Origin: Bacillus sp. V3B
GTDB lineage: Bacteria > Bacillota > Bacilli > Bacillales > Cytobacillaceae
Assembly (NCBI RefSeq): GCF_024494465.1
Contig: NZ_JAETXM010000009.1
Coordinates: 62,001-126,000 of the forward strand
Length of the DNA: 64,000 nucleotides
Reading direction: 5' to 3'
Positions 6,792 to 19,109 of this stretch are shown here, in pieces. Both the position numbers and the translations under genes were made by a program. The notes beneath the pieces are model-generated. The model was not told where the DNA came from, made no database searches, and saw only the letters and a program-made list of their open reading frames with translations. Position 1 is the first letter of the stretch, and each line of letters opens with the position of its first letter.

Positions 6792-8075
6792 ATGAACCAT
6801 TTCCGTCATGACCGGCAACAGTTTTTCAAACAGATTGAAGGATTTTGGCATGATTTATTTGGAATAGAATATGCCTTATGGGACGTAAAAATCGAACCAC
6901 TTACAAATGTCAAACGCATCAGGCAAGCAACCGAAATAATCGGCCATATTCTCTTGAAAACCGCTCCTCTCTTGCGGCAATTGGATGATGAAACATTACT
7001 ACAACTTGGGTTTCCTTCAGGATCACTTACTTTTATCCGTCTTCAAACGATCCCCTCCTTCGAAAGTGTCATCGCACGCCTTGATTTAGTCGTCACTAAG
7101 GAGGATGTGAAACTACTTGAAGTCAATTCCGATACACCCACTTTTATTAAGGAAGCTTTTTCTGTAAATGGTGCCGTTTGCAAAGAATTTGGATGGAACA
7201 ACCCAAATGAAGGTTGCGAGCAAAAACTTCGGAAGGCCGTTCAAGAAGCTGTTCATACCGCAGCTGATTCTCTTGAAAAACGAAAAAAACCTAATATTGT
7301 TTTTACTTCACACACAGAGCATGATGAAGACCGTTTGACAACCCTCTATTTACAAGAATTATATGGCCTGGATAGTCAGTATTTGAGTCTTGATCGACTA
7401 CAACTTGTGTCTGAACCCATAATCGAGAATGGGGAAGTCATCTTTGAACAGGGACTTTATGATACTAACGGCAAAAAGATTGATGTTTTATACCGACAAA
7501 CCTATCCAATCGAACATCTCATTGATGATGAGGATCCAGTTACAAAAGAAAAAGTAGGACAGTTGTTAATGAAGTTTGTGGAAGAGAAGGAATTAGCTAT
7601 TTTAAATCCCCCATCTGCATTTTTGCTGCAATCAAAAGCGGTTATGGCACTTATATGGGGATTGCATGAAACCCAGCATTCTTTTTACACAAAAGAAGAA
7701 CATGATTGGATTTCTACTTATTTTTTACCTACGTATCTTGATGCGGATTTTTTTCAAAAACAAGGGATTTCTTATGTGAAAAAGCCCTCCTTCGGCCGTG
7801 AAGGAGATAGCATTGAAATTTATCAGGCTAGTGGCAAGAAGATCGATGAGGACCGTCATAAAACCTATGAACATTCATTGCCTGTTTTTCAACAATTTAT
7901 CAAGCTTCCCCAAATGGTCGTTCAAACAGAACAAGGTAAAAAGACTGTTCATTATATGTATGGATGTTTTTACGTGAATGGTCAAGCCAGTGCGATTGGA
8001 ATTCGAGCAGGAAGACAAATAACCGATAATGAATCATATTTCTTGCCAGTTGGTTTAAAGAAAGAGGAGGAATAA
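6792..8075 (+). CDS. Glutathionylspermidine synthase-like ATP-grasp protein
   Basis: This 427-residue protein belongs to the GSP synthase C-terminal ATP-grasp family (YgiC/YjfC type), ligases that form an amide bond using ATP. Recognisable parts are LEVNSDTPTFIKEAF near residue 120, a family signature, and KPSFGREGDSIEIY near residue 345, a nucleotide-binding segment. The amidase domain of true glutathionylspermidine synthetase is absent, so the substrate is unknown. The start at 6792 has GGAGG four bases upstream; an in-frame ATG 60 bases earlier lies inside the lipoprotein gene and lacks a site. Stop and next start are two bases apart, so co-translation with the DUF350 gene is expected. Confidence 0.82.
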   Translation: MNHFRHDRQQFFKQIEGFWHDLFGIEYALWDVKIEPLTNVKRIRQATEIIGHILLKTAPLLRQLDDETLLQLGFPSGSLTFIRLQTIPSFESVIARLDLVVTKEDVKLLEVNSDTPTFIKEAFSVNGAVCKEFGWNNPNEGCEQKLRKAVQEAVHTAADSLEKRKKPNIVFTSHTEHDEDRLTTLYLQELYGLDSQYLSLDRLQLVSEPIIENGEVIFEQGLYDTNGKKIDVLYRQTYPIEHLIDDEDPVTKEKVGQLLMKFVEEKELAILNPPSAFLLQSKAVMALIWGLHETQHSFYTKEEHDWISTYFLPTYLDADFFQKQGISYVKKPSFGREGDSIEIYQASGKKIDEDRHKTYEHSLPVFQQFIKLPQMVVQTEQGKKTVHYMYGCFYVNGQASAIGIRAGRQITDNESYFLPVGLKKEEE

Positions 8076-8077
8076 TA

Positions 8078-8491
8078 ATGGAGTTTATTTCATCACATAG
8101 TTTTTTGAATTTTTTAGCCCATGTGGGGACAGGCTTAGGACTTATTATACTCGGTATTATCGTTTTTGCCCTTACAACCAAATTTTCTGAATGGGAATTG
8201 ATTAAAGCCGGGAATACAGCGGTTGCTTTAAAGCTATGGGGAAAGGTAATTGGTTTGGGAATTACTCTCTACACCGTTTGGGGTGGAAGCGTCCATTTAC
8301 TAGATGCCTTTATTTGGGGCTTAATTGGGATTGTTACACAAGTGATTGTCTATTTGATCATCGAATATGTTTTAACGCCGAAAACGAATTTAGCGAAAAA
8401 AGTTGAAGAAGGCAATATTGCGGTCGGCTTCAGCCTATTTGCCGCAGGAATTACCGTTGGTTTAGTTGTGGCAGGAAGCTTGACATATTAA
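8078..8491 (+). CDS. DUF350 family membrane protein (YjfL-like)
   Basis: This is an integral membrane protein of 137 residues with about four hydrophobic helices arranged as two similar halves (roughly residues 10-35, 48-70, 75-97 and 112-135). The second half has the small-residue-rich stretch NIAVGFSLFAAGITVG typical of DUF350/YjfL proteins. Function is unknown; the family often lies beside GspS-like ATP-grasp genes, as here. AGAGGAGG precedes ATG. It is the last gene of its operon and is followed by a terminator. Confidence 0.82.
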   Translation: MEFISSHSFLNFLAHVGTGLGLIILGIIVFALTTKFSEWELIKAGNTAVALKLWGKVIGLGITLYTVWGGSVHLLDAFIWGLIGIVTQVIVYLIIEYVLTPKTNLAKKVEEGNIAVGFSLFAAGITVGLVVAGSLTY

Positions 8492-8500
8492 TGAAAGTAA

Positions 8501-8575
8501 GAGCCGGATCAAAATTTGATTCGGCTTTTAGTCTATTAAAAAATTCCCAGCATTTCTTAAAACGCCGGGAATTTT
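8501..8575 (+). terminator. Terminator of the four-gene cluster, with a second hairpin
   Basis: AGCCG(G)ATCAAA pairs with the following TTTGAT-TCGGCT and runs into TTTTA. A second stem, AAAATTCCC (8540-8548) with GGGAATTTT (8567-8575), follows. Confidence 0.7.
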
Positions 8576-8734
8576 CATGTATAAGTACACCATGGAATTG
8601 CCTATGTTTTTGTTTAATGCTAGAGTAAATTCAATCATATTTATTTTCCCTAAATAGTTAGATAGTAGATGGTAGTAGATTCATAAACGGATAAAGGTAT
8701 TGATTTTCTACATATAAGCAAAGGAGTTTTCAAA

Positions 8735-9206
8735 ATGGTTCTTCTTAATTCTATCTTTAAATTAAAACAAAAAAATGAAACAAACTGGCTTCAAGATGCA
8801 AGTGAACAAGAGGTCGTATGTTCCATTTCAGACGAAAATATACAAAATCAATTAAACGCTATTGGTCTTACGATTGAGGAAATGAAAAAGGAAGCTTTCG
8901 GAACAAACAAAGAACTCCGTTGAATTAACCCGAACATTCACTGAACAAATTACCGAACAAAAAGACAATGTCAGTGTGAGCTTACAAGAAGTCGAAACAT
9001 TAACAAATGATGGGCAACATAAATCGGCCTTGATGCAAGAGTCCTTTGACCGTATCGTAAAAGCAGCACACGAAAATCTTGTTACCGTTCAAAAAACAGA
9101 TTCAGAGATTCAAAATCTTGTCACCGTCATCACGGAAATTGGCTCCGCTACACAAAAAATCGTTGAATCAACCGAAAAATTAAATGAAGCTGTCCAGATG
9201 GCTTAA
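8735..9206 (+). pseudogene. Frame-disrupted remnant of a sensor/chemotaxis-like protein
   Basis: Two overlapping reading frames read as one broken gene. The first (62 codons, from 8735, after AAAGGAG) contains QNQLNAIGLTIEEMKK, which resembles the start of a protoglobin-type sensor domain. It then runs out of frame near 8890-8923. The next frame, open from 8886 to 9206, gives a helical, coiled-coil-like segment (SVELTRTFTEQITEQKD, then EIGSATQKIVESTEKLNE) like a fragment of a methyl-accepting signalling domain. Most of a normal transducer is missing, so there is an internal deletion or truncation besides the shift. HemAT-like origin is a guess. Confidence 0.5.
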
Positions 9207-9218
9207 CTTAAAAAACTT

Positions 9219-9246
9219 GGATGTGCACACTTCGCACATCCTTTTT
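9219..9246 (+). terminator. Terminator after the broken sensor gene
   Basis: GGATGTGC pairs with GCACATCC around a seven-base loop and is followed by TTTTT. Confidence 0.8.
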
Positions 9247-9274
9247 ATATTAAAAACCTGCTATTTTTAAGTAT

Positions 9275-9310
9275 AAAAAACGAACTTACCATTATCGGTA
9301 AGTCCGTTTT
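9275..9310 (-). terminator. Terminator of ssrA
   Basis: On the minus strand ACGGACTTACC pairs with GGTAAGTTCGT around a five-base loop and is followed by a T-run. It lies 33 bases beyond the tmRNA 3' end. Confidence 0.8.
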
Positions 9311-9342
9311 GATTTCGTATTTAACCACCAAGAATATGTATT

Positions 9343-9701
9343 TGGTGGAGACGGAGGGAGTCGAACCCTCGTCCAAGAATATCGACACTTAAGCTTCTAC
9401 GAGTGTAGTCGATATATTAGCGATTCACTGCATCATATGCCTATCGACGGGCGTCCGGGCAGCTAGTCTGGTTGTTCTCTTCTTTCATCCTCAGACGGTG
9501 GAATCCAGCGTAGCCCACTTCATTTGAGTCCCTTACCCTACCACATGGGCGATGGAGGGAGGAACCGCTAAGCGCTATTAAGCAGCTAAAGCGAAGTTGT
9601 TTTGTTGTTTGCCAGTTATAGGCTTTGACGTTTTAACGAGGCCGATCCCCTCGACTCGCCACCTAAGCTCGAACTACCCCTGTCGAATCCGTAGCGTCCC
9701 C
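9343..9701 (-). ncRNA. ssrA: Transfer-messenger RNA (tmRNA, SsrA)
   Basis: tmRNA rescues ribosomes stalled on truncated mRNAs and tags the nascent peptide for proteolysis. The minus strand begins GGGGACGCTACGGATTCGAC, the conserved 5' part of the tRNA-like domain. It ends with a T-arm (GGTTCGACTCC) and encoded CCA; acceptor sequences GGGGACG and CGTCTCC pair across the ends. The length of 359 is typical of Bacillaceae. An internal tag frame ends ALAA-stop. Its partner smpB lies directly upstream, and duplicated promoters separate the two. Confidence 0.97.
9578..9613 (-). other. tmRNA-encoded proteolysis tag reading frame
   Basis: Eleven codons read GKQQNNFALAA then TAA. With the alanine charged on tmRNA the predicted tag is AGKQQNNFALAA. 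The terminal ALAA is the degron recognised by ClpXP-type proteases; clpP is encoded at 25101. The first codon (GGC as resume codon) is inferred from comparison with B. subtilis. Confidence 0.85.
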
Positions 9702-9860
9702 ATAATAAGAAAATCGACGATGAATGGAATAGATGTTCACACAAACTTGTATGCTCTATTGTTTTAATCATCTGTACGATTCGCGCTTTATGCGCTGACG
9801 TTAGGAATGCTCGAAGGTCGAGCTTGTAAAGATGGTGTCAGTCGCTGCTGACATAAACTT

Positions 9861-9888
9861 ATTATAACATAAATTGTGATGATTTCAA
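9861..9888 (-). promoter_or_regulatory. Proximal ssrA promoter (repeat unit 1)
   Basis: TTGAAA (9888-9883) and TATAAT (9866-9861) are 16 bases apart. The predicted start leaves a 5' leader of roughly 150 bases before mature tmRNA, to be removed by RNase P. Confidence 0.75.
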
Positions 9889-9947
9889 TTGTAAGTTACT
9901 GGATAACTTTCTAATCCATTTGTGTCAGTCGTTGCTGACATAAACCT

Positions 9948-9975
9948 ATTATAGCATACACTGTGGCAACTTCAA
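9948..9975 (-). promoter_or_regulatory. Distal ssrA promoter (repeat unit 2)
   Basis: TTGAAG (9975-9970) and TATAAT (9953-9948) are 16 bases apart, exactly 87 bases from the proximal promoter. Confidence 0.7.
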
Positions 9976-10012
9976 TTGTAAGTTACTGGATAACCTTCCA
10001 ATCCGTTAAATA

Positions 10013-10480
10013 CTACATCTTTTGTCTATCACGAAAGGCACGTTCCATCTCACGTTTCGCTTCTTTTTTCTTTAAGCTTTCACGTTTATCATAGTTCTTT
10101 TTCCCTTTTGCTAAACCGATTAATGCTTTAGCAAACCCATTTTTCAAATAGATTTTTAGCGGGATAAGCGCATAACCCACTTCTTTTGTTTCACCAATCA
10201 GTTTATCAATTTGCTTTTTATGAAGCAATAGCTTTCTCGTCCGCAATGGATCATGATTATAACGGTTCCCTTGTTCATATGGGCTAATATGCATTCCGAC
10301 CAAGAATACTTCCCCATTTATAATTCGAGCATAAGAATCCCTCATATTCACTCGACCAGCACGGATGGCTTTAATCTCAGTTCCTTGTAGCACAATCCCT
10401 GCTTCATAGGTTTCTTCAATAAAATAGTCATGATTCGCTTTTTTATTTTGCGCAATAACCTTACCTGCACCTTTTGGCAT
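10013..10480 (-). CDS. smpB: SsrA-binding protein SmpB
   Basis: SmpB binds the tRNA-like domain of tmRNA and delivers it to stalled ribosomes. This 155-residue protein shows the oligonucleotide-binding barrel ([33 protein letters not shown]) and the family segment GKKNYDKRE. Its basic C-terminal tail ([17 protein letters not shown]) probes the empty mRNA channel. It has the expected family length and a clean ATG with an upstream GGGGAAGC-type site. It is the last gene of the secG-est-rnr-smpB run, and ssrA follows it. Confidence 0.97.
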   Translation of the reverse strand: MPKGAGKVIAQNKKANHDYFIEETYEAGIVLQGTEIKAIRAGRVNMRDSYARIINGEVFLVGMHISPYEQGNRYNHDPLRTRKLLLHKKQIDKLIGETKEVGYALIPLKIYLKNGFAKALIGLAKGKKNYDKRESLKKKEAKREMERAFRDRQKM

Positions 10481-10541
10481 AGAGCTTCCCCACTTTCTAT
10501 TGCTCTATTTTAACAAAAATTTTCATATCTCACAAATCGGT

Positions 10542-10571
10542 AGAAAAGGGGATAATATTTCCCCCTTTTCG
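10542..10571 (-). terminator. Hairpin between rnr and smpB
   Basis: GAAAAGGGG pairs with CCCCCTTTTC around an eight-base loop. No T-run of its own follows on the minus strand, so it may be a processing or stabilising hairpin rather than a full terminator. Confidence 0.35.
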
Positions 10572-10664
10572 TGACCAGCCTTCTCCCCTTATTCGATTTT
10601 CATGTCCGTTTTTCCTATCTTTATCTGATTCTCGGGCGTTTTGATTTGCTTTTAGCAAAATGTC

Positions 10665-13028
10665 TTAACGTTTTTTCTTTCGCTTTGCTTTTGGTGCATT
10701 TTCAAAGAACTTTTTATTCTTATTTTTCTTCTTTGGCGCTTTACTGCTGTTGCTGCCATTACTATCTTTTTTATTTCGACTATTACGTCTCGAGCTACTT
10801 GCTTCTCCGCTCCCTTTACGAGGCTTACGTTCAGAACTGCCTGTTTTGAAAACACGTCCACCTTCATTTGGATCACGTCTGCGTGTACCTTTCATGCCAA
10901 CAATTTCAAAATCAATGGATCTTTCATCCTTGTTTACGTTGACAACTCGAACTGTGATTTCATCGCCAATTCGGTACACATTACCTGTACGTTCCCCAAT
11001 CATTGCTAAATGACGCTCATCAAAACGATAATAATCATCTGTCATATAGCTCACATGAACAAGGCCTTCAATCGTATTCGGAAGCTCAACAAACATACCG
11101 AAATTGGTAACCGAACCAATAATTCCATCATATTCTTCGCCAATTTTATCTTCCATATATTCAGCTTTCTTCAATTCATCCGTTTCCCGTTCAGCATCAA
11201 CAGAGCGACGTTCCATTTTGGAAGAATGATCCGCAATATCTCGGAGCATCGCATCCCACTTTTCTCTTGTTGCATGATCTAATTTTCCTTCGATTAAATA
11301 CGTTCGGATCAAACGGTGAACAATTAAATCCGGATAACGACGAATCGGCGATGTAAAATGGGTATAAAATTCAGTCGATAACCCGAAATGGCCAAGATTT
11401 TCCGGATCATATTTAGCTTGTTGCATCGAGCGAAGCATCACCGTTGAAATGACCATTCCTTCCGGTTTCCCCTGTACATCTTCAATAATTTCCTGAAGAG
11501 CACGAGGATGAACAGAATTAGCCGTTCCTTTTACGATATAACCAAAGTTTGTTATAAACTCAAAGAACCGTCGTAGTTTATCTTCTTTCGGATCATCATG
11601 AATTCGGTAAATAAACGGAACATCAAGCCAGTGAAAATGTTCAGCAATCGTTTCATTAGCTGCAAGCATAAATTCCTCAATTAATTTCTCACCGACCGAT
11701 CTTTCCCTTAGAACAACATCTGTTGGTTTTCCCTCTTCATCTACCAATACTTTCGCTTCTTTAAAATCAAAATCAATGGCACCACGGTGTTTCCGCTTCG
11801 CCGTTAATATTTGTGCGAGCTCTCCCATCAATTGAAACATAGGAACAAGCGGCTCATAACGTTTCATCAGTTCTTCGTCTTGATCAGTTAGAATACGGTT
11901 CACATCAGAATACGTCATCCGCTCCGTTGTTTTAATCACGCTTTGAAAAATTTCATGATTAACCACTTCACCATCCGAATCAATCTCCATCTCACAAGAA
12001 AGTGTTAACCGATCTACCTTTGGATTTAAGGAACAAATCCCGTTTGATAGTCTATGCGGAATCATTGGAATAACCCGGTCCACTAAATACACGCTCGTCG
12101 CTCGATCAGCCGCTTCACGATCGATAGGTGAACCTTCTGTTACATAATAGCTCACATCGGCGATATGTACACCCAACTTGTAATTTCCATTCTCAAGCTT
12201 AGTAACAGTAACAGCATCATCCAAATCTTTTGCATCCGCTCCATCAATCGTTACAATTGTTTCATTTCGTAAGTCACGACGGTTTTGAATCTCACTGTCG
12301 TCAATCGTATCAGGCGTTTCATTGGCTTGCTGTAGAACTTCTTCAGGAAATTCTTGTGGTAGCCCATGTTTATGAATGACAGAAAGAATATCAACACCAG
12401 GATCATTTTTATGACCAAGGATTTCGATAACTTCTCCTTCTGCACTCATTCTTCCTTCAGGATAGGTTGTTAACTTCACAACCACTTTATGACCTTCTAC
12501 GGCACCATTTGAATCCGCCTTCGGTATAAAAATATCACCAGCGAATTTCTTTTCATCTGGAATCACAAAGCCGAAACTCTTACTCTCCGTATAAGTACCA
12601 ACAATTTGTTGAATCCCTCTTTCAAGAATCCTTACAACGGCACCTTCTCGCCGTTGTCCTGAGCTTTCTGATGAAACACGTGCAAGCACAGTGTCTCCAT
12701 GCAGCGCATTATTTGTTTCATTCGGTGGAATAAATATATCATCCATCCCAGGTTCATCTGGAATGACAAAGGCAAATCCCTTCGCATGTCCTGTAAGCTT
12801 TCCACGAATAAGACTCATTTTTTCTGGTAGTCCATAACGATTGCTTCTCGTACGAACGACCAAACCTTTTTCTTCCATTTGCACAAGAGCTTTGACAAAA
12901 TCTTTAAATTCTGCAGAATCTTCTACCCCTAACGCTTCCTCTAATTCTTGAACCGTTAACGGTTTATACGCCTCATCTTTCATATAATGCAATAGTCGAT
13001 TAATATGTTGCTGAATAATTTCATCCAT
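10665..13028 (-). CDS. rnr: Ribonuclease R (3'-5' exoribonuclease)
   Basis: RNase R degrades structured RNA 3' to 5' and in trans-translation removes the defective mRNA. The 787 residues hold an N-terminal winged-helix region (1-65) and cold-shock domains, for example [13 protein letters not shown] near 80. The RNB catalytic domain carries [14 protein letters not shown] near 265, with its metal-binding aspartates, and [18 protein letters not shown] near 570. An S1 domain ([15 protein letters not shown], about 635-720) and a long Lys/Arg/Ser-rich tail from about 725 follow. GGAGGCGATATA precedes ATG. It lies upstream of smpB and ssrA, its functional partners. Confidence 0.96.
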   Translation of the reverse strand: MDEIIQQHINRLLHYMKDEAYKPLTVQELEEALGVEDSAEFKDFVKALVQMEEKGLVVRTRSNRYGLPEKMSLIRGKLTGHAKGFAFVIPDEPGMDDIFIPPNETNNALHGDTVLARVSSESSGQRREGAVVRILERGIQQIVGTYTESKSFGFVIPDEKKFAGDIFIPKADSNGAVEGHKVVVKLTTYPEGRMSAEGEVIEILGHKNDPGVDILSVIHKHGLPQEFPEEVLQQANETPDTIDDSEIQNRRDLRNETIVTIDGADAKDLDDAVTVTKLENGNYKLGVHIADVSYYVTEGSPIDREAADRATSVYLVDRVIPMIPHRLSNGICSLNPKVDRLTLSCEMEIDSDGEVVNHEIFQSVIKTTERMTYSDVNRILTDQDEELMKRYEPLVPMFQLMGELAQILTAKRKHRGAIDFDFKEAKVLVDEEGKPTDVVLRERSVGEKLIEEFMLAANETIAEHFHWLDVPFIYRIHDDPKEDKLRRFFEFITNFGYIVKGTANSVHPRALQEIIEDVQGKPEGMVISTVMLRSMQQAKYDPENLGHFGLSTEFYTHFTSPIRRYPDLIVHRLIRTYLIEGKLDHATREKWDAMLRDIADHSSKMERRSVDAERETDELKKAEYMEDKIGEEYDGIIGSVTNFGMFVELPNTIEGLVHVSYMTDDYYRFDERHLAMIGERTGNVYRIGDEITVRVVNVNKDERSIDFEIVGMKGTRRRDPNEGGRVFKTGSSERKPRKGSGEASSSRRNSRNKKDSNGSNSSKAPKKKNKNKKFFENAPKAKRKKKR

Positions 13029-13122
13029 TATATCGCCTCCTTTTAGACAATCATTAGTAAATCATTTGAGTATTGTTAATGAATAGTAAACTTTTTTATG
13101 GGCTAGACAGATAGTACCCTAC

Positions 13123-13872
13123 TTACTCTTCCCAATCTAGTTTTTCTAAAAATTGATATACGTCTTCATGCAGCATATCCTTTTCCTTATCTAGTGTAAT
13201 CGCATGCCCTGATTCTTCATACCACTTTAACTCTTTTTCAAGAGATTCCGCATTATTATATATAATATTCGCACTATCTGTATTTATCATATGGTCATGA
13301 CGAGCTTGGACAATAAATAATGGCGCGTATATCATATCAATATGATCACGAACATCAGCAATTAAATCCTGCAATGCCTTCAATGTTATCATCGGTGTTT
13401 TTTGAAAATCAATCATTTCTTGCTGTATTTGATCCTCTGTTTTTCCTTCTAACTGTTTATATCCACGAGCATACTCAAGAATTCCTTTATACATGACTTC
13501 TTCACTTTTAATATGGGCGGGTGCACACATCGGAACAATTCCCTTTATAGGTACAGTGTATCCTAATTTCAAGGAAAATACCCCACCAAGTGATAGTCCC
13601 GCAACCGCAATTTCTTTATGACCTTTCTGTTTTAAAAGTTCATATCCTTCCATGGCGTTTTCCCACCAATCTTCAGGTCCACTTAGAACAAGTTCCTCCG
13701 GTGGAACTCCATGACCTTTAAACAGTGGTGCATGGCATGTATAACCCCTCTTTTCAAGGAAACGAGCAAGCATCCGTACATCAGCTGTATTGCCTGTAAA
13801 TCCATGCAATAACAAGACAGCTCTCTTCCCATCTCCAAATGTAAAAGGCTTCGGCGCAACCATTTTCATCAT
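13123..13872 (-). CDS. est: Carboxylesterase, Est30/YvaK type
   Basis: This alpha/beta hydrolase acts on short- to medium-chain carboxyl esters. At 249 residues it matches the Geobacillus Est30 architecture closely. The nucleophile is Ser94 in GLSLGG, the acid Asp193 in ARHD, and the base His223 in [11 protein letters not shown] near residue 21 supplies the oxyanion hole. No signal peptide is present, so it is cytoplasmic. GAAGGAG precedes ATG. Copy 3 of the modular repeat ends only 22 bases upstream of the start, so the repeat is either in its 5' untranslated region or has displaced its promoter. Confidence 0.93.
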   Translation of the reverse strand: MMKMVAPKPFTFGDGKRAVLLLHGFTGNTADVRMLARFLEKRGYTCHAPLFKGHGVPPEELVLSGPEDWWENAMEGYELLKQKGHKEIAVAGLSLGGVFSLKLGYTVPIKGIVPMCAPAHIKSEEVMYKGILEYARGYKQLEGKTEDQIQQEMIDFQKTPMITLKALQDLIADVRDHIDMIYAPLFIVQARHDHMINTDSANIIYNNAESLEKELKWYEESGHAITLDKEKDMLHEDVYQFLEKLDWEE

Positions 13873-13894
13873 AAAAAACTCCTTCTCTTTTTAT

Positions 13895-14086
13895 CAAATT
13901 CGCCCCGCCGAATTTGCGCCCGGATTTTTATCGAGCTTGCTCGATAAATTACCTTTAAAAAATCCGAGGCATCCGCCGGAGGCTTAACTTCATTCAGCCG
14001 GGGTTTGAACCCCCACTGAATCAGAGAGCTTTTTGCATTCATCCCCCACTTACAGAAGTGGAGGACTTCTGCTGAATGAAGTTAAA
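13895..14086. repeat. Modular palindromic repeat, copy 3 (intermediate form)
   Basis: This copy has the left AAATTCG/CGAATTT hairpin and the ATTTTTATC-GAGC-GCTCGAT module, but lacks the GAAAGCCACA hairpin and the GGACGTCC module of the full form. The right compound hairpin is complete. TTTAT (13890-13894) is immediately to the left. It separates secG from est. Confidence 0.85.
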
Positions 14087-14171
14087 CAAACGTTTCATTG
14101 ATATTATTAGTTTTAGCAAAACATAAAGGAACATGCCATTATTTAGTCTTACGACACTATTCCCAAGAACA

Positions 14172-14206
14172 GTAAAAAGCCTGACCAATTGGTCAGGCTT
14201 TTTACT
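14172..14206. terminator. Terminator of secG
   Basis: AAAAAGCCTGACC pairs with GGTCAGGCTTTTT; the stem is near-perfect with an AATT centre and works in either direction. It ends four bases from the secG stop codon. Confidence 0.85.
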
Positions 14207-14209
14207 GTA

Positions 14210-14443
14210 TTAAACAAAATATGCTACTGCAATCGCTAAAACAAAAAATAGAACCCCTAAAACAACCGTAATCCGATGGAGAACTAAGTCTAGTCCACGA
14301 GCCTTTTGTTTCCCAAATAATTGTTCAGCGCCCCCAGAAATCGCCCCTGATAAACCAGCACTTTTTCCTGATTGAAGAAGGACAACAACAATAAGACTAA
14401 TCGATACAATGACAAGTAATGTAAGTAAGATCGTATGCAACAT
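14210..14443 (-). CDS. secG: Preprotein translocase subunit SecG
   Basis: SecG is an accessory subunit of the SecYEG protein-conducting channel. The 77-residue protein has two membrane helices (about 3-23 and 55-76) joined by the conserved loop [21 protein letters not shown]. It is of the usual length for Firmicutes. AGGAGGATTCTTATAT precedes ATG. It has its own terminator and sits next to rnr/smpB as in other Bacillaceae. Confidence 0.96.
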   Translation of the reverse strand: MLHTILLTLLVIVSISLIVVVLLQSGKSAGLSGAISGGAEQLFGKQKARGLDLVLHRITVVLGVLFFVLAIAVAYFV

Positions 14444-14531
14444 ATATAAGAATCCTCCTGAAAACGCACTTTTACAATATTTCTATTTTATCATATTACC
14501 CGATTTGATCCAAATAGTTTCATGCATTTTT

Positions 14532-15068
14532 TTATTCTTCTTTCCCCATATCTTTTACCTTGAAGTTTTTCTTAATGAGCTCTTGCTCTTCTTCAATAGT
14601 TAGGAGTCCTGTTGCTTCTCCTATTGTTCCATTTTGAAGTCTCCAGATGGCATTATGATCTCTATCTGCTTGTGAAAAATCGGCTTCCTTCCAACGATTA
14701 AGAATGTCCAAATATAAATCTGCCTGTTCATATTGGTTAGCGTTAACAACTTCTAGTAATCTTTCAACACGCTCAAGGGTTAATGGGGTAAACCCCCATT
14801 TATCTTCTGCTCTAATTTTTTGATGACTCATATTATGAATAATCTGCTGCACCTGTTCTTCACTTATATCCTTAGGTAATTCTGCTTCAATCGACTCAGT
14901 TCTTTCCTCTTGTATTTCAATAAAAGTTCCACCGTCAGGTTGACCTTCAGAAGTTGGTTGATTTTTTTCCGTGACAGTTACCGTTTGTTTATTCGATAGA
15001 TTAAATGCCACAAAGACAATGAAAATACCAATAACTACTAGTAGAATTGTTACTATTTTCTTTTTCAT
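14532..15068 (-). CDS. Hypothetical membrane-anchored protein (possible DUF6241)
   Basis: An N-terminal helix (KKKIVTILLVVIGIFIVFVAF) anchors an acidic domain of about 150 residues presumably outside the membrane. The segment MSHQKIRAEDKWGFTPLTLE and the later helical region resemble a small Bacillus-specific family, possibly DUF6241; function is unknown. The strong promoter at 15121-15149 places the transcript start near 15114. The start must therefore be ATG 15068 or 15077 (GGAG at 15084-15081) and not the more distal in-frame codons. It lies between secG and eno as a separate unit. Confidence 0.7.
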   Translation of the reverse strand: MKKKIVTILLVVIGIFIVFVAFNLSNKQTVTVTEKNQPTSEGQPDGGTFIEIQEERTESIEAELPKDISEEQVQQIIHNMSHQKIRAEDKWGFTPLTLERVERLLEVVNANQYEQADLYLDILNRWKEADFSQADRDHNAIWRLQNGTIGEATGLLTIEEEQELIKKNFKVKDMGKEE

Positions 15069-15120
15069 ATCCCACATTTTCTCCAATCTATCGTAATCAT
15101 ATAGAAAAATCTGTATATCC

Positions 15121-15149
15121 ATTATACCTTTTGTTTCAAACTCTATCAA
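15121..15149 (-). promoter_or_regulatory. Sigma-A promoter of the membrane-anchored hypothetical gene
   Basis: TTGATA (15149-15144) and TATAAT (15126-15121) are separated by exactly 17 bases, an almost consensus promoter. Confidence 0.8.
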
Positions 15150-15261
15150 TTTATACGACTTTATAATCATTGACTTTTTCCTTCGGTATAAAGGTACCAG
15201 GAAGCATCAATAGACCCGAGTAGAATGGAGAAACCCACCACCACTTCAACCCTTCTGTAAA

Positions 15262-15306
15262 ACAAAAAAACCTTCTATATATGTAGAAGATCACATATAT
15301 AGAAGG
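15262..15306 (-). terminator. Terminator of the glycolytic operon (after eno)
   Basis: CCTTCTATATATG pairs with CATATATAGAAGG around a short loop. On the minus strand it is followed by seven T. Confidence 0.85.
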
Positions 15307-15360
15307 CTATAGATAATAACTTTTGTATAACTTTATTTAAGGCTCATCGCCTAAAGCATA

Positions 15361-16656
<1,296 letters not shown>

Positions 16657-16786
16657 TTAAAATCTCTCCTTTAATATGGTTCGTTTTATTATTTTTTAAA
16701 ATGAAATCAAATCTCTATACAGGTTTCTGGCCTGTAACACCCTATTCAATAACGTCTTAACACTAGCTGCTTTCCGACACCAAACA

Positions 16787-19106
<2,320 letters not shown>

Positions 19107-19109
19107 CTA

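Larger units (their letters stand above)
9835..10008. repeat. 87-bp tandem direct duplication carrying the ssrA promoter
   Basis: Two adjacent units (9835-9921 and 9922-10008) align without gaps and differ by about a dozen substitutions. Each contains TGTCAGTCG(C/T)TGCTGACA, an inverted repeat, and a sigma-A promoter on the minus strand. The array ends four bases from the smpB stop codon. Confidence 0.9.

Noticed and set aside
10652-10876. Alternative minus-strand frame overlapping the 3' end of rnr
   Set aside because: It arises from the Lys/Arg/Ser-rich tail codons of rnr read in another frame.
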